NCBI RefSeq assembly: GCF_964340395.1
Contig: NC_135549.1
Location: 20,667,342-20,731,341 of the forward strand
Origin: Glandiceps talaboti
Lineage: Eukaryota; Hemichordata; Enteropneusta; Spengelidae
DNA: 64,000 bases
Reading direction: 5' to 3'
A program made the translations under genes and the position numbers. Below are positions 23,401 to 34,691 of the stretch, piece after piece; positions within the stretch are counted from its first letter, which is position 1; the number at the start of each line of letters is the position of its first letter. The notes below the pieces were generated by a model, which ran no database searches, was not told where the DNA came from, and saw only the letters and a list, made by a program, of their open reading frames with translations.

Positions 23401-25918
23401 GCATTATTTTAAACAAAATGAAGGTACATGTTTGTATGGGGCATTATTTTTTTTAATTGAAGTGATGAGCCATTTTTATCTGATCATCAAATTATAATCA
23501 GAGTCAGAGGTGATGTTATTGTTTGGGAACCCTGGTAAAAGAAAGGAGAAAGGGGGTAAAAAAAGTATAGTTCTTATGACAACATAATCTACCAAAATAT
23601 CGTTATGGAATCCTGATAAGATGACTTGGCAGCCTGGTAGATTTTATGTCAATCTGATTAAAATGCGATGTAGATGCTAATCATTCATTGCTATTTTACC
23701 TTCGTTATTTTGCTTGAATTGATCTTCGTAGTACATGTTTACGTTTTTAGCCTGATCGCCTTCCTTTACGATCAGGCTAAAAGGGTAAACATGTACTACA
23801 AAGGTCAATTCAAGCAAAATAACGAAGGTAAAATAGCAATGAATTATTAGCCGACATCTACATCGCATTTTCATCAGATTGATTTTACGTGTACTTTAAT
23901 TACCCTAAAATATTTAGGAGTGCATGTTGTACTTTCAGCATTTCTAAAAAAACAAGCGTGGCGACCCCATCTTTTCTTTTCAATTTCTAAGAGCATACTA
24001 AATATATTTTGTAAATTTAATATGATCAAATTGTCATTACTTTTAATGTTACCTATCGACCTTCCTTGTGTGCAATGTTGTTGATGTTACAAACTTCAAT
24101 TGCAGTCTAAGTGACCAAATACTTTTGTGTGTGTTTACCTCTTCTTATTTTTAGCTCCTGTACAGGAGCATTTTCAGTTCATCTCCGGTTAATTTTTTTT
24201 TTTTTACAGAAAAGAGAAAAAGTATGGGAACAAGAGTTATACAACCAGTTTAGATACACCATGCCAAGACCTTTCTTTCATACATTTTCAATGGATGTAA
24301 GTTTACTGTTAAACCTAGTTCTTCATTTTGACCACTCTTCTCTCAAATTCATGAGCTCAGTCAACTTAAGAATCGTGTACAGGTTCACTTCTCCTGGTAC
24401 AGGTAAAACATCGAGAGATCGCCGAACAACTGTACGTATCATACACATTTCATGTTCCCCAAGAACAATTTAGTTAGATAATAAACAGGCTTCCCACAGA
24501 CCACTCATTCCAAATATAAACAACACCACACTCCTGCCAACAAACAGGCACTGTATGTGCACACACATATCACTTGTAACTTTGAATCAATACACTTGTA
24601 TGTTTCAAAATCTGAGCCTGCAATGTGATGACTTTCAATAGCTTGTTGTTCCAAAGACGATGTGTATGTGTCTGTGTATCAGTAGGGGTCGGATGATGTT
24701 GTTTATATTTGTATTGAGTGGTCTGTGGGAAGACTGTTTCTTATCTATCTAAATTGTTCTTAGGGAACATAAAATGTGTATCATACAGTATGATACGCAC
24801 AGTCGTTTGGCGATCCCTCGCTGTTTTACCTGTAATAGTTAATGATAAAATAACATGTTGTTGTTTTAACAAATTGATTATGATTGGCTTGTTTGAGTAA
24901 AATGAATGAAATTATCCAATATTCACCAATCAGCAGATACTTTGTAATGATCTGTGACATTCAAAAAGTGGTTACATTTTAGGAATTTGCAAATTTTATG
25001 AAGTTTGGGACTTGAAGTTAACCTGCACATTTGTTAGTCAGATTTAGTCTAGTGAACTTTTTCAGCTCTAGTATAATTTTGTAGTATAGATACAATGTTT
25101 AGTTTATTACGCCCTGGACTATAGCTGCAATAATTGTAGTGTTTGTTGTGATTTTGAGGGTTTTTTCTGCTGTTTTTGTGGGTTTTTTTCGTTCCGATGT
25201 TTAAACTGGAAGCAAACGCTACAATTCCTGTAATGTTTACGCAAATAGACAGAAGTTAGGTGGATTATTCTGCTGAAGTACACCTTACCTGCCAAAAAAT
25301 CAGACATTTCCTAACTCCAACATTAATCACGGAGCCTTCAAGACCCAAGAAATGTTCAGAGGTACACCAATCCTGCCAAAATCGACAAAAGTAGCAATGC
25401 ATGCAGCATTTTGACAAGAATAGTACACTAACATCTCACTCACATTTTCAGAGTGATCTCGTCTATTTGAGTTTTCCAGCTGGAATTGTAGCGTTTGCTT
25501 ACAGTTAAACATTGGAATGAAAAAAAGCACACAAAAAAAGAAGAAAAAACCTCAAAATCACAACAAACGCTACAATTATTGCAGCTACCTGGACTACTGC
25601 TAATTTCTAGTTCTGATAAATTGCGTAGTCTAGATAATAGTGATAACTAATGAAGGAGACTTATATACAATGACATCCAATATTTAGATTTTATGTCTTC
25701 GACTACTGCCAATTTTGAGCCCTGAAGTTTGAAATGACTGAATAAACGTCCAATTTGTGTATGATACACATGCAAGTGTCTTTAAAAAAATGTAGCCATC
25801 CCTGTTTAATTTTTACAGGATTGTCAAGCTGCTCTAAATTTTGCCAACGATGTTGAAGCCAAAACTTTCTACAGTGTTATTCAGGAAAAAATCAGACAAA
25901 AACAACAAAGGAAGGCAG
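20447..25918 (+). CDS. WASL: WASP-A exons 1-4: WH1/EVH1 domain
   Basis: Exons 20447-20557, 23179-23319, 24210-24296 and 25819-25918 (phases 0,0,0,1). They encode residues 1-146: the N-terminal [17 protein letters not shown] helix, then [15 protein letters not shown] with the conserved WIP-groove Trp, [22 protein letters not shown] and [11 protein letters not shown]. Each block aligns to the N-WASP WH1 domain. Introns 1-3 are 2.6, 0.9 and 1.5 kb. Confidence 0.96.
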
Positions 25919-28900
25919 GTGAGTGAATGAAAAGTTTGTGTTTCATACTATGACCACATTTTGTAATGATTGTGTTTTCAATGCTGTGTCAGCAGTGTGA
26001 CCATATTGCATTCCTTCATCCATCATGGATAAGAGACTGGTTGAGATTGGCTGTTTTCTATAGAGTAGATGACAGCCAACCAATCAGCAGCTGTTTAAAT
26101 GTAAACTAACACAGTATGACTTCTGTCATTGGTTGCTGATTCAGTAGAATGCTTTCCAGGTGAATTATTGAAAAGTGTTGATTAAATTCCCTTCTAAAAA
26201 TGTGCTTCTTTGTTTTTCAATTCACTCAACTGATAACAACTCTTGCATAACAAATTTGGTAAATACTAAATTCTATCACCAATACCAGACTTCAGCACCA
26301 CTGCATGACAAGTCCACATTGTCAATCTTGCAAATACCTTCACCAGATGGTTTTACATAACATTCCATATTTGCATAGTAATTTATGATAATCAGATGTG
26401 ATGAGGTATTCTGAAACCATTGTGAATATTTCATGTCATGAACAGAACTCAGTTCCTGATTCTCTAAAGCTCAACATAATCTTGTTGGTAAGAATTCCTC
26501 ATGATTCCCTTTCAGGTTAAATTCTATCTAGCTAACTAACTCATCGTCTTTACTGAGTTAGGATGGCCAGATATCATAGTCAAGCCAACTAAGATTTGAA
26601 CATATACCATTTTGACAACAGTAGAAGTTACTCTGCCAGACATACTTCTGCACAAAAACACTCCACTGTCATTTGAGTCGCTCATCTAGATCTTGAAAAT
26701 TACTTTTATTTATCCAGTGAAAGTTTCATACCTGATTTCCCTTTTCATTTTTTTACTCACAGAAAAGAAACGACAAGCGCCAGCACAGCCCAGGTCAGCT
26801 CCTCCTCCCAAACCAGTAGCCACAGCACTACCAATGGCACCACGTGAGTGTTATGACCTTTACCCTTTTTACAACAGGAAATGAATGAACAGATATTGGT
26901 CACATATTTTATGGAGAATATTTGTCAATTTGATTATGCATTCAGTAAAATTTTGACATAAATTCAATAATATACATCACTTCTATGATTGCAGTCAAAA
27001 ACAATTACTAGCTATACAAAATTTATGGAAAAATAAACACTTTGTGAAAAATATTTTAAACGGGAAAGACACTGAAGAAGTTAATACAAAGGTGTATGAA
27101 TGAATGTATTTTTCACAAAGAAAAGAAGGACAGTTGGCTAGCAAAAATGAATGATAAACATGAAATACAAATTTAACACTAATATGAAATAGGTTGTATA
27201 TCTGTACATAGTGACTTATACATATTTGTACCTATTTCAGCTACTGCACCTGCCCCTGCGCCAACTCAAGAAGCTACAGCAATTTTCAGAAAGAAAGATA
27301 AAAAGAAGGGCAAAGACAAGAAAAAGAAACTGACAAAAACAGATATTGGCCTTCCAAGTGATTTCAGGTAAAGTCATATCTCAACAATTTTGTGTAATAT
27401 ATAAAATTAAGGAGATCATGGGAACAATTTGCAGTCTTAAGTGTTGCCAGAAATATAAATTAATCAATTAATTTTTTTAAAAGTTAGTGAAATTTTTCAA
27501 TCTAGTTTTGCAAATGAAGTATAAACCATTCAGATCTCTCCTTAGTTATGTTCTTAGAGGTGAAGAATAGTAATTGCTGTTGGTCTAATTCATAAATTTG
27601 GGTGTTTAAAGTTTCAATCCAAAATTTAGTAATTAATGTTTCTATTGCATGGTCAGTTTTACTGTTCTTTATTCTTGTGTTTACAACGCAAATTGTGAAA
27701 TGACACTGTTCTCTTTAAATTGATTTGCACAACAACATTGTCCTACATTTTGTCTTACAGACATGTTGGTCATGTAGGTTGGGATCCAGACAAAGGTTTT
27801 GATGTAAGTATACTAGTTTTGTTGTATTGTTCTAAGCCCATCATTTTGTTATCAATTTGACAATCTTGCAGTGCTAAATAGAGAACCACCCCCCCCCCCA
27901 CCCCCCCCCAACCCAACCCAGCTATCAATAAAGGGTGTTGTTAACACTGAGATTTTGGAGTGTACTGTCAGTGGTGTGTCTTTTGCTAAAGGTTTCAGCA
28001 CAAACAACTCTGGATCCTGGTAACAACAAGAAGGATATAATATACAATGCTCTCAGATGCAAGTTATAATTATACTCACTAGAGAGATAGACAGAGGGAG
28101 ACACAGATGCAGACAAAGTTGGAAAGAAACACTGTGAGGCTGACAAATAGATCACATAATTTCATAAAGAGACAGTAACAGACAGACAGAGATAGGGTGT
28201 ACACATTTGTCTGACAGCATGCAAGAGTTGGTGCATGCTTTCAATTGCTATACCTAATTTTAATACCAAACTTGTGACATGTTTCTGTCTTCTACATTTT
28301 TTTAATTACATTTTGCCAATTTCAGCTAACTTTATAATTCTGTCTGCCCTAACATATTATATTTGTTGAAATCATTTGATGTATTCTGTGAAATCACAGC
28401 TAGATATATATATTTTCATTTTTATCATCTCCCCTTCCTTTCTCAGACAGAGAATCTGGATCCAGACTTGAAAAACTTATTTGACACAGTGGGTATCTCA
28501 GAGTCACAGTTAAAGGACAAAGAGACATCCAAGTTCATCTATGATTTCATTGAAAGCCAAGGTGGAGTGGAAGCAGTGAAGAGAGATCAGCAAAGGCTTA
28601 GACAAAGTATGAGAGGTAGGTGGATAGTTCTCCTTAATGGGATATTTTGTTTGAAAATCAATGTAGCTTTCATTCAGCAAACACTTTGCTGTACGAAAGC
28701 TTATTCCTCGTCTAGTTCCTAGCTATACAATATCGTTACCATTTTACACCTCTACTCACAGTATAGTCAAAGTTGTTACTCTAGAAGTCCGGAGATGCAA
28801 TTTAAAATTCATCCACAGCCACCCACACAGTCATCAACATCATGTCTTTGTTAATCAATCACAAAATTCTAACCAATAACACAGTCCCTCATAAAGTTAG

Positions 28901-31721
28901 TGTTTATTGGGGCAGTTTTGTAATGTCCAAATATGGTATATTTGTCAGCTCAGGATGCTACTTATAGTCACTGTGTTTACATCACTATAACAGTTGGGGT
29001 TCACTGATTGGATGAACCACTTTTTGTACTGATTGGGGGACTTTGACCAGATGTAGTTTAGTTGGAAACCACGTTAGCATCCAGACTAACTTATTCCTGA
29101 TCCTTTTGAAACAATTCCTTTTGTTGATGACTGCCATGTTTTCAAGGAAATCGTCAATCTATTATTTTCTGGTATAGTGAACACTGTGTTTTGGTTGCCA
29201 TTTTGAAAGCATACCATAAATTTTGAGATCATATCGTTCCCAAATAAAGAAATATTACATGGTAATTTAATCTCTAATTTGAAGTGGACCTTTGTGAGGC
29301 AGTAAATTTTAAGAATAGAAATAGCAAATTCCTTATTTCTGTACAAATGACATAAAGACGACAATATTTTTTGACCAAAAATCTGTGTTTTCTCTAGAAA
29401 TTGTCCTTTTACTTGTCACGGGGTTGTTGGTGGCCAATCAATTAGCTTCTATGACTTCTACCACTGTAGTTTGGGTTTGAAACCCACTCAGCACTGTACT
29501 GGGTTTACCAAATCTTTATATTAATAGTGATGCTCAGTTTGACCAGACCATAGACTCTCCACCCAGTGGTGGAGGGTCTATGGACCAGACCAAACAACAT
29601 AGGTTTTCTCGGGGTACTTTGGTGTCCTCTACCTTATTAAACAGTAGTGCACATGGACACTGCAGAAGTGGTGACTGTAGTTAAAGTTCCGTATTTTATT
29701 TGGATTAATAAAGTTTATATTATTATTTCATAATACAGTAGTAAGAGTGTACATTATACAATACAAGTTTCGTTGTATAACAATACAGTCTGTAATGTAG
29801 CTAATACAATTTGTACATACCAGTAAGTACATGTCACTTGTCATATTAAAAGCTGGACATTTGGAGAATCTTTAGAGAAAAATGGTTTTGGTCAACTAGG
29901 TCCACATTGTAGTGAAAGAAAGATGGCTTTTATTGTCTGAATGACAATAGATCCAAAATGAGTGTTAAATTCAGCATTGTTGACATCTTTAAAGTCCATT
30001 AAAGATTGAATTATATGACCTTTGACCTTCTGATATATACGTTGTTGTTAGCGGATAAAGTTAGGTGTTTCTTGACAAATGTTGAATTCAACCTAACCCA
30101 AATATTCTTCATTGTATCTTACAGATCCACCACCTCCACCACCAGGTAGGGGAGGACTACCCCCTCCACCACCCCCAGGCCGGGGTCCTCCACCACCAGG
30201 CAGAGGAGGAGTTCCACCACCACCACCACCTCCATCACGTCCAGGACCCCCTCCACCACCACCTCCTGGAAGAGGAACAGCCCCTCCTCCCCCACCATCA
30301 AGAATGAATGGAGCACCCCCACCCCCACCACCAAGCAGAGGGCCACCACAACCACCACCACCTCCCCCTCCAAGCTCCTCTCGACCACCACCACCACCAA
30401 CTACAGGTCCTCCTCTCCCTCCTATGAGCAGTTCATCAATGCCACCACCTCCACCGCCACCTGGGGGACCACCTCCACCACCTCCACCACCCCCAGGTCC
30501 CCCACCACCACCCAGTGCAGGTCCTCCATCGGTATCTTCTTCTGGTAGCGATGACAGCGGTGGTTCTCAGCCAAGGGGCGCATTATTAGCACAAATTCAA
30601 CTAGGCAAATCTCTGAAGCATGTTGATCCCACAGAGGTGACTTCTCCAACAGATTCCAGAGGAGATTTGTTGAGCCAGATCCGACAGGGATTCAATCTAA
30701 AAACGGTGAGATATCAACATTTCTAAGCATGTCAAGATGGAAAGGATTATTTGCAGTTAAAACAATACCTAATCTTTGAATCAAAAAGGGATCCCTTCTG
30801 CAAGGCTCTGGGTAACCAAGACTAGATTATGTGTGGTTAGAAAAAATTGTATATTATTTAAATCAGTAATTCACTCAGGTTTATCAATATTCCCCATAAT
30901 GCATCATTCAAGATGGCATGTTTTCAAATTCCTTATTTGGCATTGTAATACTAAATTGACCGTTCCATTATGTATTGCAGGTTGATCATGATGACAGACC
31001 AGAGCTACCCCCAGATACAGAAAGTGATGGCATAGCTGGGGCCTTGGCCAGAGCTCTTCAACAGCGTAGCAATGCCATTCACTCATCAGGTAAGTTGATA
31101 CCAAAAGAATTATTTAATTCTAACAGCTGATTTGATGAGTTTACCTCTCAGTGATGGAATTAGTTGGTAACTGCCATTCAGAAACAATATACCAAACACA
31201 TCAGGGAATGTATGCATGACTATGAATATAACGCATTTTTGTCAGCTAGCCTACACGTAGACTTGAAGGACTAGGGCTACCACTCTATTTGCTATCCTAA
31301 CTGACATTTGAATTTTGAATTTTGCTCTCCTTTCCTCGTTTGCGATGATAGCAGTGTTCCACTGGTCTGGAAGTCACGCCCAGCCAACACACATAACGTG
31401 TGCAAAGTATTAGCAAGATTTGAATAGAATAGACATATGTAAATTAGAGTGAGGTTGCATTTCCATGACGACACCTAATTTGTGGATTCACCATGTGAGT
31501 TGATGGCACAATTTTTAAATACGTCTTATTCTGTATTTGACCAATAACGGTCTGTACAGGAATGTCATTCGAGACCAGTGTGTCTAATATTTTGAACTTG
31601 ATAGGTTTTTGCTTCAATTTGTCCTGCTTAAATTCAAATTCACGTAAACATTTCTATTTCAGATGACGACGACGATGATGACGACGATGATTTTGATGAT
31701 GACGAAGACTGGGATGATTAA
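20447..31721 (+). CDS. WASL: WASP-A: N-WASP/WASP family actin nucleation-promoting factor
   Basis: Eleven coding exons: 20447-20557, 23179-23319, 24210-24296, 25819-25918, 26763-26843, 27241-27367, 27761-27803, 28447-28615, 30125-30705, 30981-31089 and 31663-31721. They join in frame to 535 residues (human N-WASP is 505). Module order is WH1 (about 20-140), a basic Lys-rich stretch (about 190-205), CRIB/GBD (208-286), a proline-rich region of PPPPPPGRG repeats, two WH2 motifs, the central helix and an acidic tail ending EDWDD. WASP proteins are autoinhibited until Cdc42-GTP and PIP2 release the C-terminal VCA segment, which hands actin to Arp2/3; WH1 binds WIP-type partners. The regulatory Tyr of the GBD is present (Y262 in FIYDF). 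The start ATG follows TAAAA and begins MSNVQQ, like N-WASP MSSVQQ. First of three tandem paralogues and the most canonical. Confidence 0.97.
20558..23178. other. WASP-A intron 1
   Basis: A 2.6-kb intron of mostly AT-rich sequence. It has a partial repeat E (about 21560-21640) and MITE D copy 1 (22711-23108) next to the exon 2 acceptor. Nothing else is recognised. Confidence 0.6.
22711..23108. mobile_element. TIR MITE family D, copy 1
   Basis: The ends GGTTCGCCGAAAGACTGTGC and GCACAGTCTTTCGGCGACC are inverted repeats, and the similarity of the arms continues inward (CAGACCACTCAATACAAT against GTAGTGGCTGGTCTG). The interior matches 24398-24834 in reverse complement. Size about 400 bp, no coding capacity. 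Confidence 0.9.
23647..23884. mobile_element. Foldback MITE family C, 238-bp palindrome
   Basis: GTCAATCTGATTAAAATGCG at the left is mirrored by CGCATTTTCATCAGATTGA at the right. The arms of about 115 bp are near-perfect complements, with TTTTTAGCCTGATCG...CGATCAGGCTAAAA at the centre. It lies in WASP-A intron 2 (23320-24209). Confidence 0.92.
24398..24834. mobile_element. TIR MITE family D, copy 2 (opposite orientation)
   Basis: Inverted termini ACAGGTAAAACA...GATCGCC...ACTGT on the left and ACAGTCGTTTGGCGATC...TGTTTTACCTGT on the right. The internal text (AAATCTGAGCCTGCAATGTG) is the reverse complement of copy 1 (CACATTGCATGCTCAGATTT). It lies just after exon 3, in WASP-A intron 3. Confidence 0.9.
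25122..25587. mobile_element. 466-bp MuDR-like TIR element with 9-bp target duplication
   Basis: The termini TAGCTGCAATAATTGTAG and CTACAATTATTGCAGCTA are perfect inverted repeats. The arms stay similar for about 50 bp and again further in (GGAAGCAAACGCTACAATTC / GGAATTGTAGCGTTTGCTT). The element is flanked by CCTGGACTA on both sides (25113-25121, 25588-25596), a perfect 9-bp duplication. Long TIRs with 9-bp duplications fit Mutator-like elements. No transposase ORF; WASP-A intron 3. Confidence 0.92.
26763..27367 (+). CDS. WASL: WASP-A exons 5-6: linker and basic region
   Basis: Exons 26763-26843 (phase 1 to 1) and 27241-27367 (phase 1 to 2). An Ala/Pro-rich linker leads into [20 protein letters not shown], the Lys-rich PIP2-binding stretch of the family, then DIGLPSDF, the start of the CRIB motif. 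The intron between them is 397 bp of plain AT-rich sequence. Confidence 0.93.
27761..28615 (+). CDS. WASL: WASP-A exons 7-8: CRIB end and GTPase-binding domain
   Basis: Exon 27761-27803 completes the CRIB ([15 protein letters not shown]). Exon 28447-28615 encodes the autoinhibitory [39 protein letters not shown] and a charged end. Y262 (codon 28540-28542) matches the N-WASP Tyr256 phosphosite. The intervening intron (27804-28446) has C-rich runs near 27890-27910 but nothing else. Confidence 0.95.
28993..29085. repeat. Dispersed repeat I, copy 2
   Basis: Reverse complement of 9256-9363. Shared text includes AACAGTTGGGGTTCACTGAT and GGGACTTTGACCAGA. One copy lies in ANO10 and one in WASP-A. 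Confidence 0.8.
29541..29591. mobile_element. 33-bp palindrome inside a 9-bp direct repeat
   Basis: GACCAGACC occurs at 29541-29549 and again at 29583-29591. Between them lies a 33-base imperfect palindrome with arms ATAGAC.CTCCAC and GTGGAG.GTCTAT. This looks like a complete insertion with a target duplication, far smaller than a usual MITE. Confidence 0.75.
30125..30705 (+). CDS. WASL: WASP-A exon 9: proline-rich region and two WH2 motifs
   Basis: Phase 1 to 0, 194 codons. The proline-rich part has repeated [10 protein letters not shown] and PPPPPPSR units (profilin and SH3 ligands). A Ser/Gly spacer follows. WH2-1 is [18 protein letters not shown]2-2, [14 protein letters not shown], is completed by VD from the next exon. 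Both keep the LLxxIxxGxxLKxV actin-binding pattern. Confidence 0.96.
30981..31721 (+). CDS. WASL: WASP-A exons 10-11: central helix and acidic tail
   Basis: Exon 30981-31089 encodes [20 protein letters not shown], the amphipathic C region that contacts Arp2/3 and folds on the GBD when autoinhibited. Exon 31663-31721 encodes ten Asp in a row, then FDDDEDWDD and TAA. The Trp near the C-terminus is the conserved Arp2/3-binding residue. The intron between them is 573 bp without recognisable features. Confidence 0.95.
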
Positions 31722-32539
31722 TTAAGAAGAAAGCTAGTAAAGAAAAAAGAATGAATGGAACCATTTCAGCTTATTTACATTTTTTGCAATGGATCATGAC
31801 CCGTGACCCTTGACCTTTGACCCAGCACGTGTCATTTCTTGTCAGGTGTAATAGTATGATTGTCAAGTGTATATAATATGGATAATATACATGTATATAT
31901 GACACTGCTGAAGTGAACGATGTGACACTTTCAACATTGTCATAGTCATTTCTCTGTCTCCTTCTCTATGTATTTGCATAGTATCTATCAAACTTTGCAA
32001 GTTCAATGGTGCCATGTGATTATTTTGACTTTGGATGGTTTTTTTACCCCTCTCCCTCAGGTGTATTGCCCCTTTTTTTTGTGTGAACTGATTGAACTGT
32101 GATTACCATTACTGCCATGAATTCATTAACCTTTGACCTCAAAACAGTATCTTATTAACATTTACGGCATGCCAGTGAATGATATTTTATGACTACATTT
32201 GAATGGAATTCAGGTATTATGCTCATACAAATCAAATTGTGTACGATTCTATTTTGACATAGTTTCATTTCATTTTACGAAGCCAATGAGAGATTTTCAG
32301 ATTACACACAAACATTGCTTGATGAACAACTTTCTTGGTGTGTAAAGCAATATGTAGAACAGGTGGGTAAGTTTTTGAGTAGCCCTACAGGGTTTTGTTT
32401 TTTTTTGCTGCAAGTTGGTGCTTAAACCATGTGCATATCATATGGATTTTCAGAGATTGTTCTCGGTATTTGTTGTGATACACAACTCTTTGGGTGGAGT
32501 TAAATCGAATAGTGTTCTCTTTGGATAGTCATAATGTGA

Positions 32540-33010
32540 TGGTGTTTGTTCAGACGTCAGCTTACTACCATGGAAAGCAAGCTATCAACAAACTAAAATA
32601 GACTTGTACTACTATGGAAATTGAGCTCTCAACAAACTAAGATAGACCTGTACTATGGAACTCGAGCTATCAAAAACTAAAATAGACCTGTACTACTTTG
32701 GAAATCAAGCTCTCAACAAACTAAGATAGACCTGAACTACACAACTATCATTATTGCATGTACAGGATTACACACTTGGGTGATAGCAGTGACTTTGTTA
32801 TGTGGATATAATCACTCTGTAATCATCATAGTGTAAACACTGAATGAGGTCAAGTGTAAGGCCATGTGAGGAAAACTTGCTATCACAGACACTACACTAC
32901 AGTGAGTGTAATTAAATCAATGTTCATTGATAGCTTATATCAACATTATGCAAAAAATAGTGTTTATCTTAGTTTGTCTATAGCGTGATTTCCACAGTAG
33001 TACTTCTAGA
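32540..33010. mobile_element. Repeat J, copy 2
   Basis: Begins with four diverged tandem units of about 45-48 bp (GTACTACTATGGAAATTGAGC, CTCAACAAACTAAGATAGACC). It ends with the inverse of that unit (TTTATCTTAGTTTGTCTATAGCGTGATTTCCACAGTAGTAC), so the ends are inverted repeats. The middle matches 13985-14080 in reverse complement. Probably a TIR element whose terminal repeat has been amplified. Confidence 0.65.
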
Positions 33011-33074
33011 AAAAACATAGGAATGATACTAAACAGTTGCATGTACTATGTAGTACATATACACTGTCCAAAAT

Positions 33075-33270
33075 ATCACCCCTGTAATAGGGTACATTTA
33101 TGTGTGCTAAGACCCAAAACCTCACACCCCTGTAATAGGGTACATTTATGTGTGCTAAGACCCAAAACCTCACACCCCTGTAATAGGGTACATTTATGTG
33201 TGCAAAGACACAAAACCTCACACCCCTGTAATAGGGTACATTTATGTGTGCAAAGACACAAAACCTCAAA
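33075..33270 (+). repeat. 48-bp tandem repeat, 4 copies
   Basis: GGTACATTTA recurs at 33091, 33139, 33187 and 33235. Copies 1-2 share CTAAGACCC and copies 3-4 share CAAAGACAC, showing a two-step duplication. Frames on both strands stay open because 48 is divisible by 3; no other coding support. Confidence 0.96.
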
Positions 33271-33690
33271 ACAGTTCAAGATATTTTCCAGCTTTTATCA
33301 TTGGCAAAAGAAGCTCCAAAGTTACCACTGGATATCAGCTGTGACGATTACAACCAAATTTTAGATTTCTGTGAGAGACAACACTTGCATTGTGTGCATT
33401 ATCTCACAACATCCATATTTGATAATGACATAGATTGTACCAGTTTTCTGTCACACAACCTGTGTGTCAATATGCATTCAAGTGGGATGTTTTTGTGTGA
33501 GCTTTAATTAGTGAAAATTAATTGAAACTATGACTTCAGATTTGAATAGAAATCACTAGAAATATATAGTATGATGTAGAATGGTAGCTGTCTATAAGTA
33601 TATATAATGTAGTATCTTAGTCTATAGAAGAATTATAGCGATGACTTCAGTTTAACTATGCAATAAAAATTTATGATAGACTTAGCGACA

Positions 33691-34691
33691 AAATGATGTG
33701 TATAAGTGTACTTTTGTTTTGACTTGTATAAGTTGTGTTCATGCAGTAGAACACTGCTAAAGGTCTACTTTCAGCTGAATGACTCCTAACATTATTCTGC
33801 TTCTTTCTATTATTTAAATTATGGCCGTGGGGGGGGGGGGGGGGGGGGCTCTACTGGTCATTGAACAAACATTTTCGTCACATTTATTAGCTTCTGCGAA
33901 CATATTGAATTTTTTATTCATAATGCATAGTACATAGTACATTTCTACGGTGTCATGTGTGGTGATGTGACCAGGGATTTGTATTTTTCCAATAAACCTA
34001 CTGTCACCATCGGCCATCTTCATGAAGAGGGAGCTCGCATGCTATCTGGGTCAAGACGATTTATTTTAACTCGGTTATGAACGGCGCCACCAAGTGTCGA
34101 GATTTCTACATACATAATGCTATATACCAGTACTTTTAGTGGTATGGTAAAAGCACAGGTTCAGTCAGCTCCCCGTAAAGTGACGTCAGAAAAATGACAC
34201 GTCAGGCGTCGATACAAATACAATATATTAAAATGCTGTACAAAATAAGTTGTAATAACATCTCTTACAACTATATGTAACATCTTAACCAGCAAATTTT
34301 GCAAATTTATTTAGTAAAGTTACACATCCGTACAGCATATATACACCGATGATATTGACAGAACGCCGGGGTTTTATCCATTTATCTTAGACAGGTGACA
34401 CTTTGGTGGTGGCTTGTTTTGTCAAAGCGATTTCAATTCAACATATTGAAATGTGTATACATTTATGCCACATGTCAATAATCAGCTAGCACGATTCATT
34501 GAATATATTTACACAATATACACGCAATATTTGACAACTCTAGAAGGGAACTTTGGAGTCGAAGTCGATTCAGGAAGTCAACTGACTTGTACTCTAAAAC
34601 ATATATATATATACCTGTCATGTACATCATATCCCCAAACCGGTCGTCGCACTTGAACATCAGAAATAAGTTACCGTAAACGTTGTCCAGA
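33691..34691. other. WASP-A to WASP-B spacer and WASP-B upstream region
   Basis: Contains a G tract (33830-33848), a CRE palindrome TGACGTCA (34181-34188) and short TA-rich stretches. No gene seen. The WASP-B promoter should lie here; no clear TATA box. Confidence 0.5.
34181..34188 (+). promoter_or_regulatory. Consensus CRE palindrome upstream of WASP-B
   Basis: TGACGTCA is the full CREB/ATF site, 504 bp before the WASP-B ATG and followed within 20 bp by GACACGTCA. Position fits a promoter but nothing else in the sequence proves use. Confidence 0.3.

Larger units (their letters stand above)
28616..30124. other. WASP-A intron 8
   Basis: 1.5 kb holding repeat I copy 2 (28993-29085) and the 33-bp palindromic insertion with a 9-bp direct repeat (29541-29591). 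The rest is unremarkable. Confidence 0.7.
31722..33690 (+). other. Probable WASP-A 3' UTR
   Basis: No gene follows the stop. The first well-placed AATAAA is at 33662-33667, giving a 3' UTR of about 1.95 kb. The interval carries repeat J copy 2 (32540-33010) and a 48-bp tandem repeat (33075-33270). A second AATAAA at about 33991 is an alternative. Confidence 0.4.

Noticed and set aside
33006-33364. Cys/His-rich repetitive ORFs on both strands
   Set aside because: Artefact of the 48-bp tandem repeat; the pattern looks like zinc-finger spacing but lacks the C2H2 framework.
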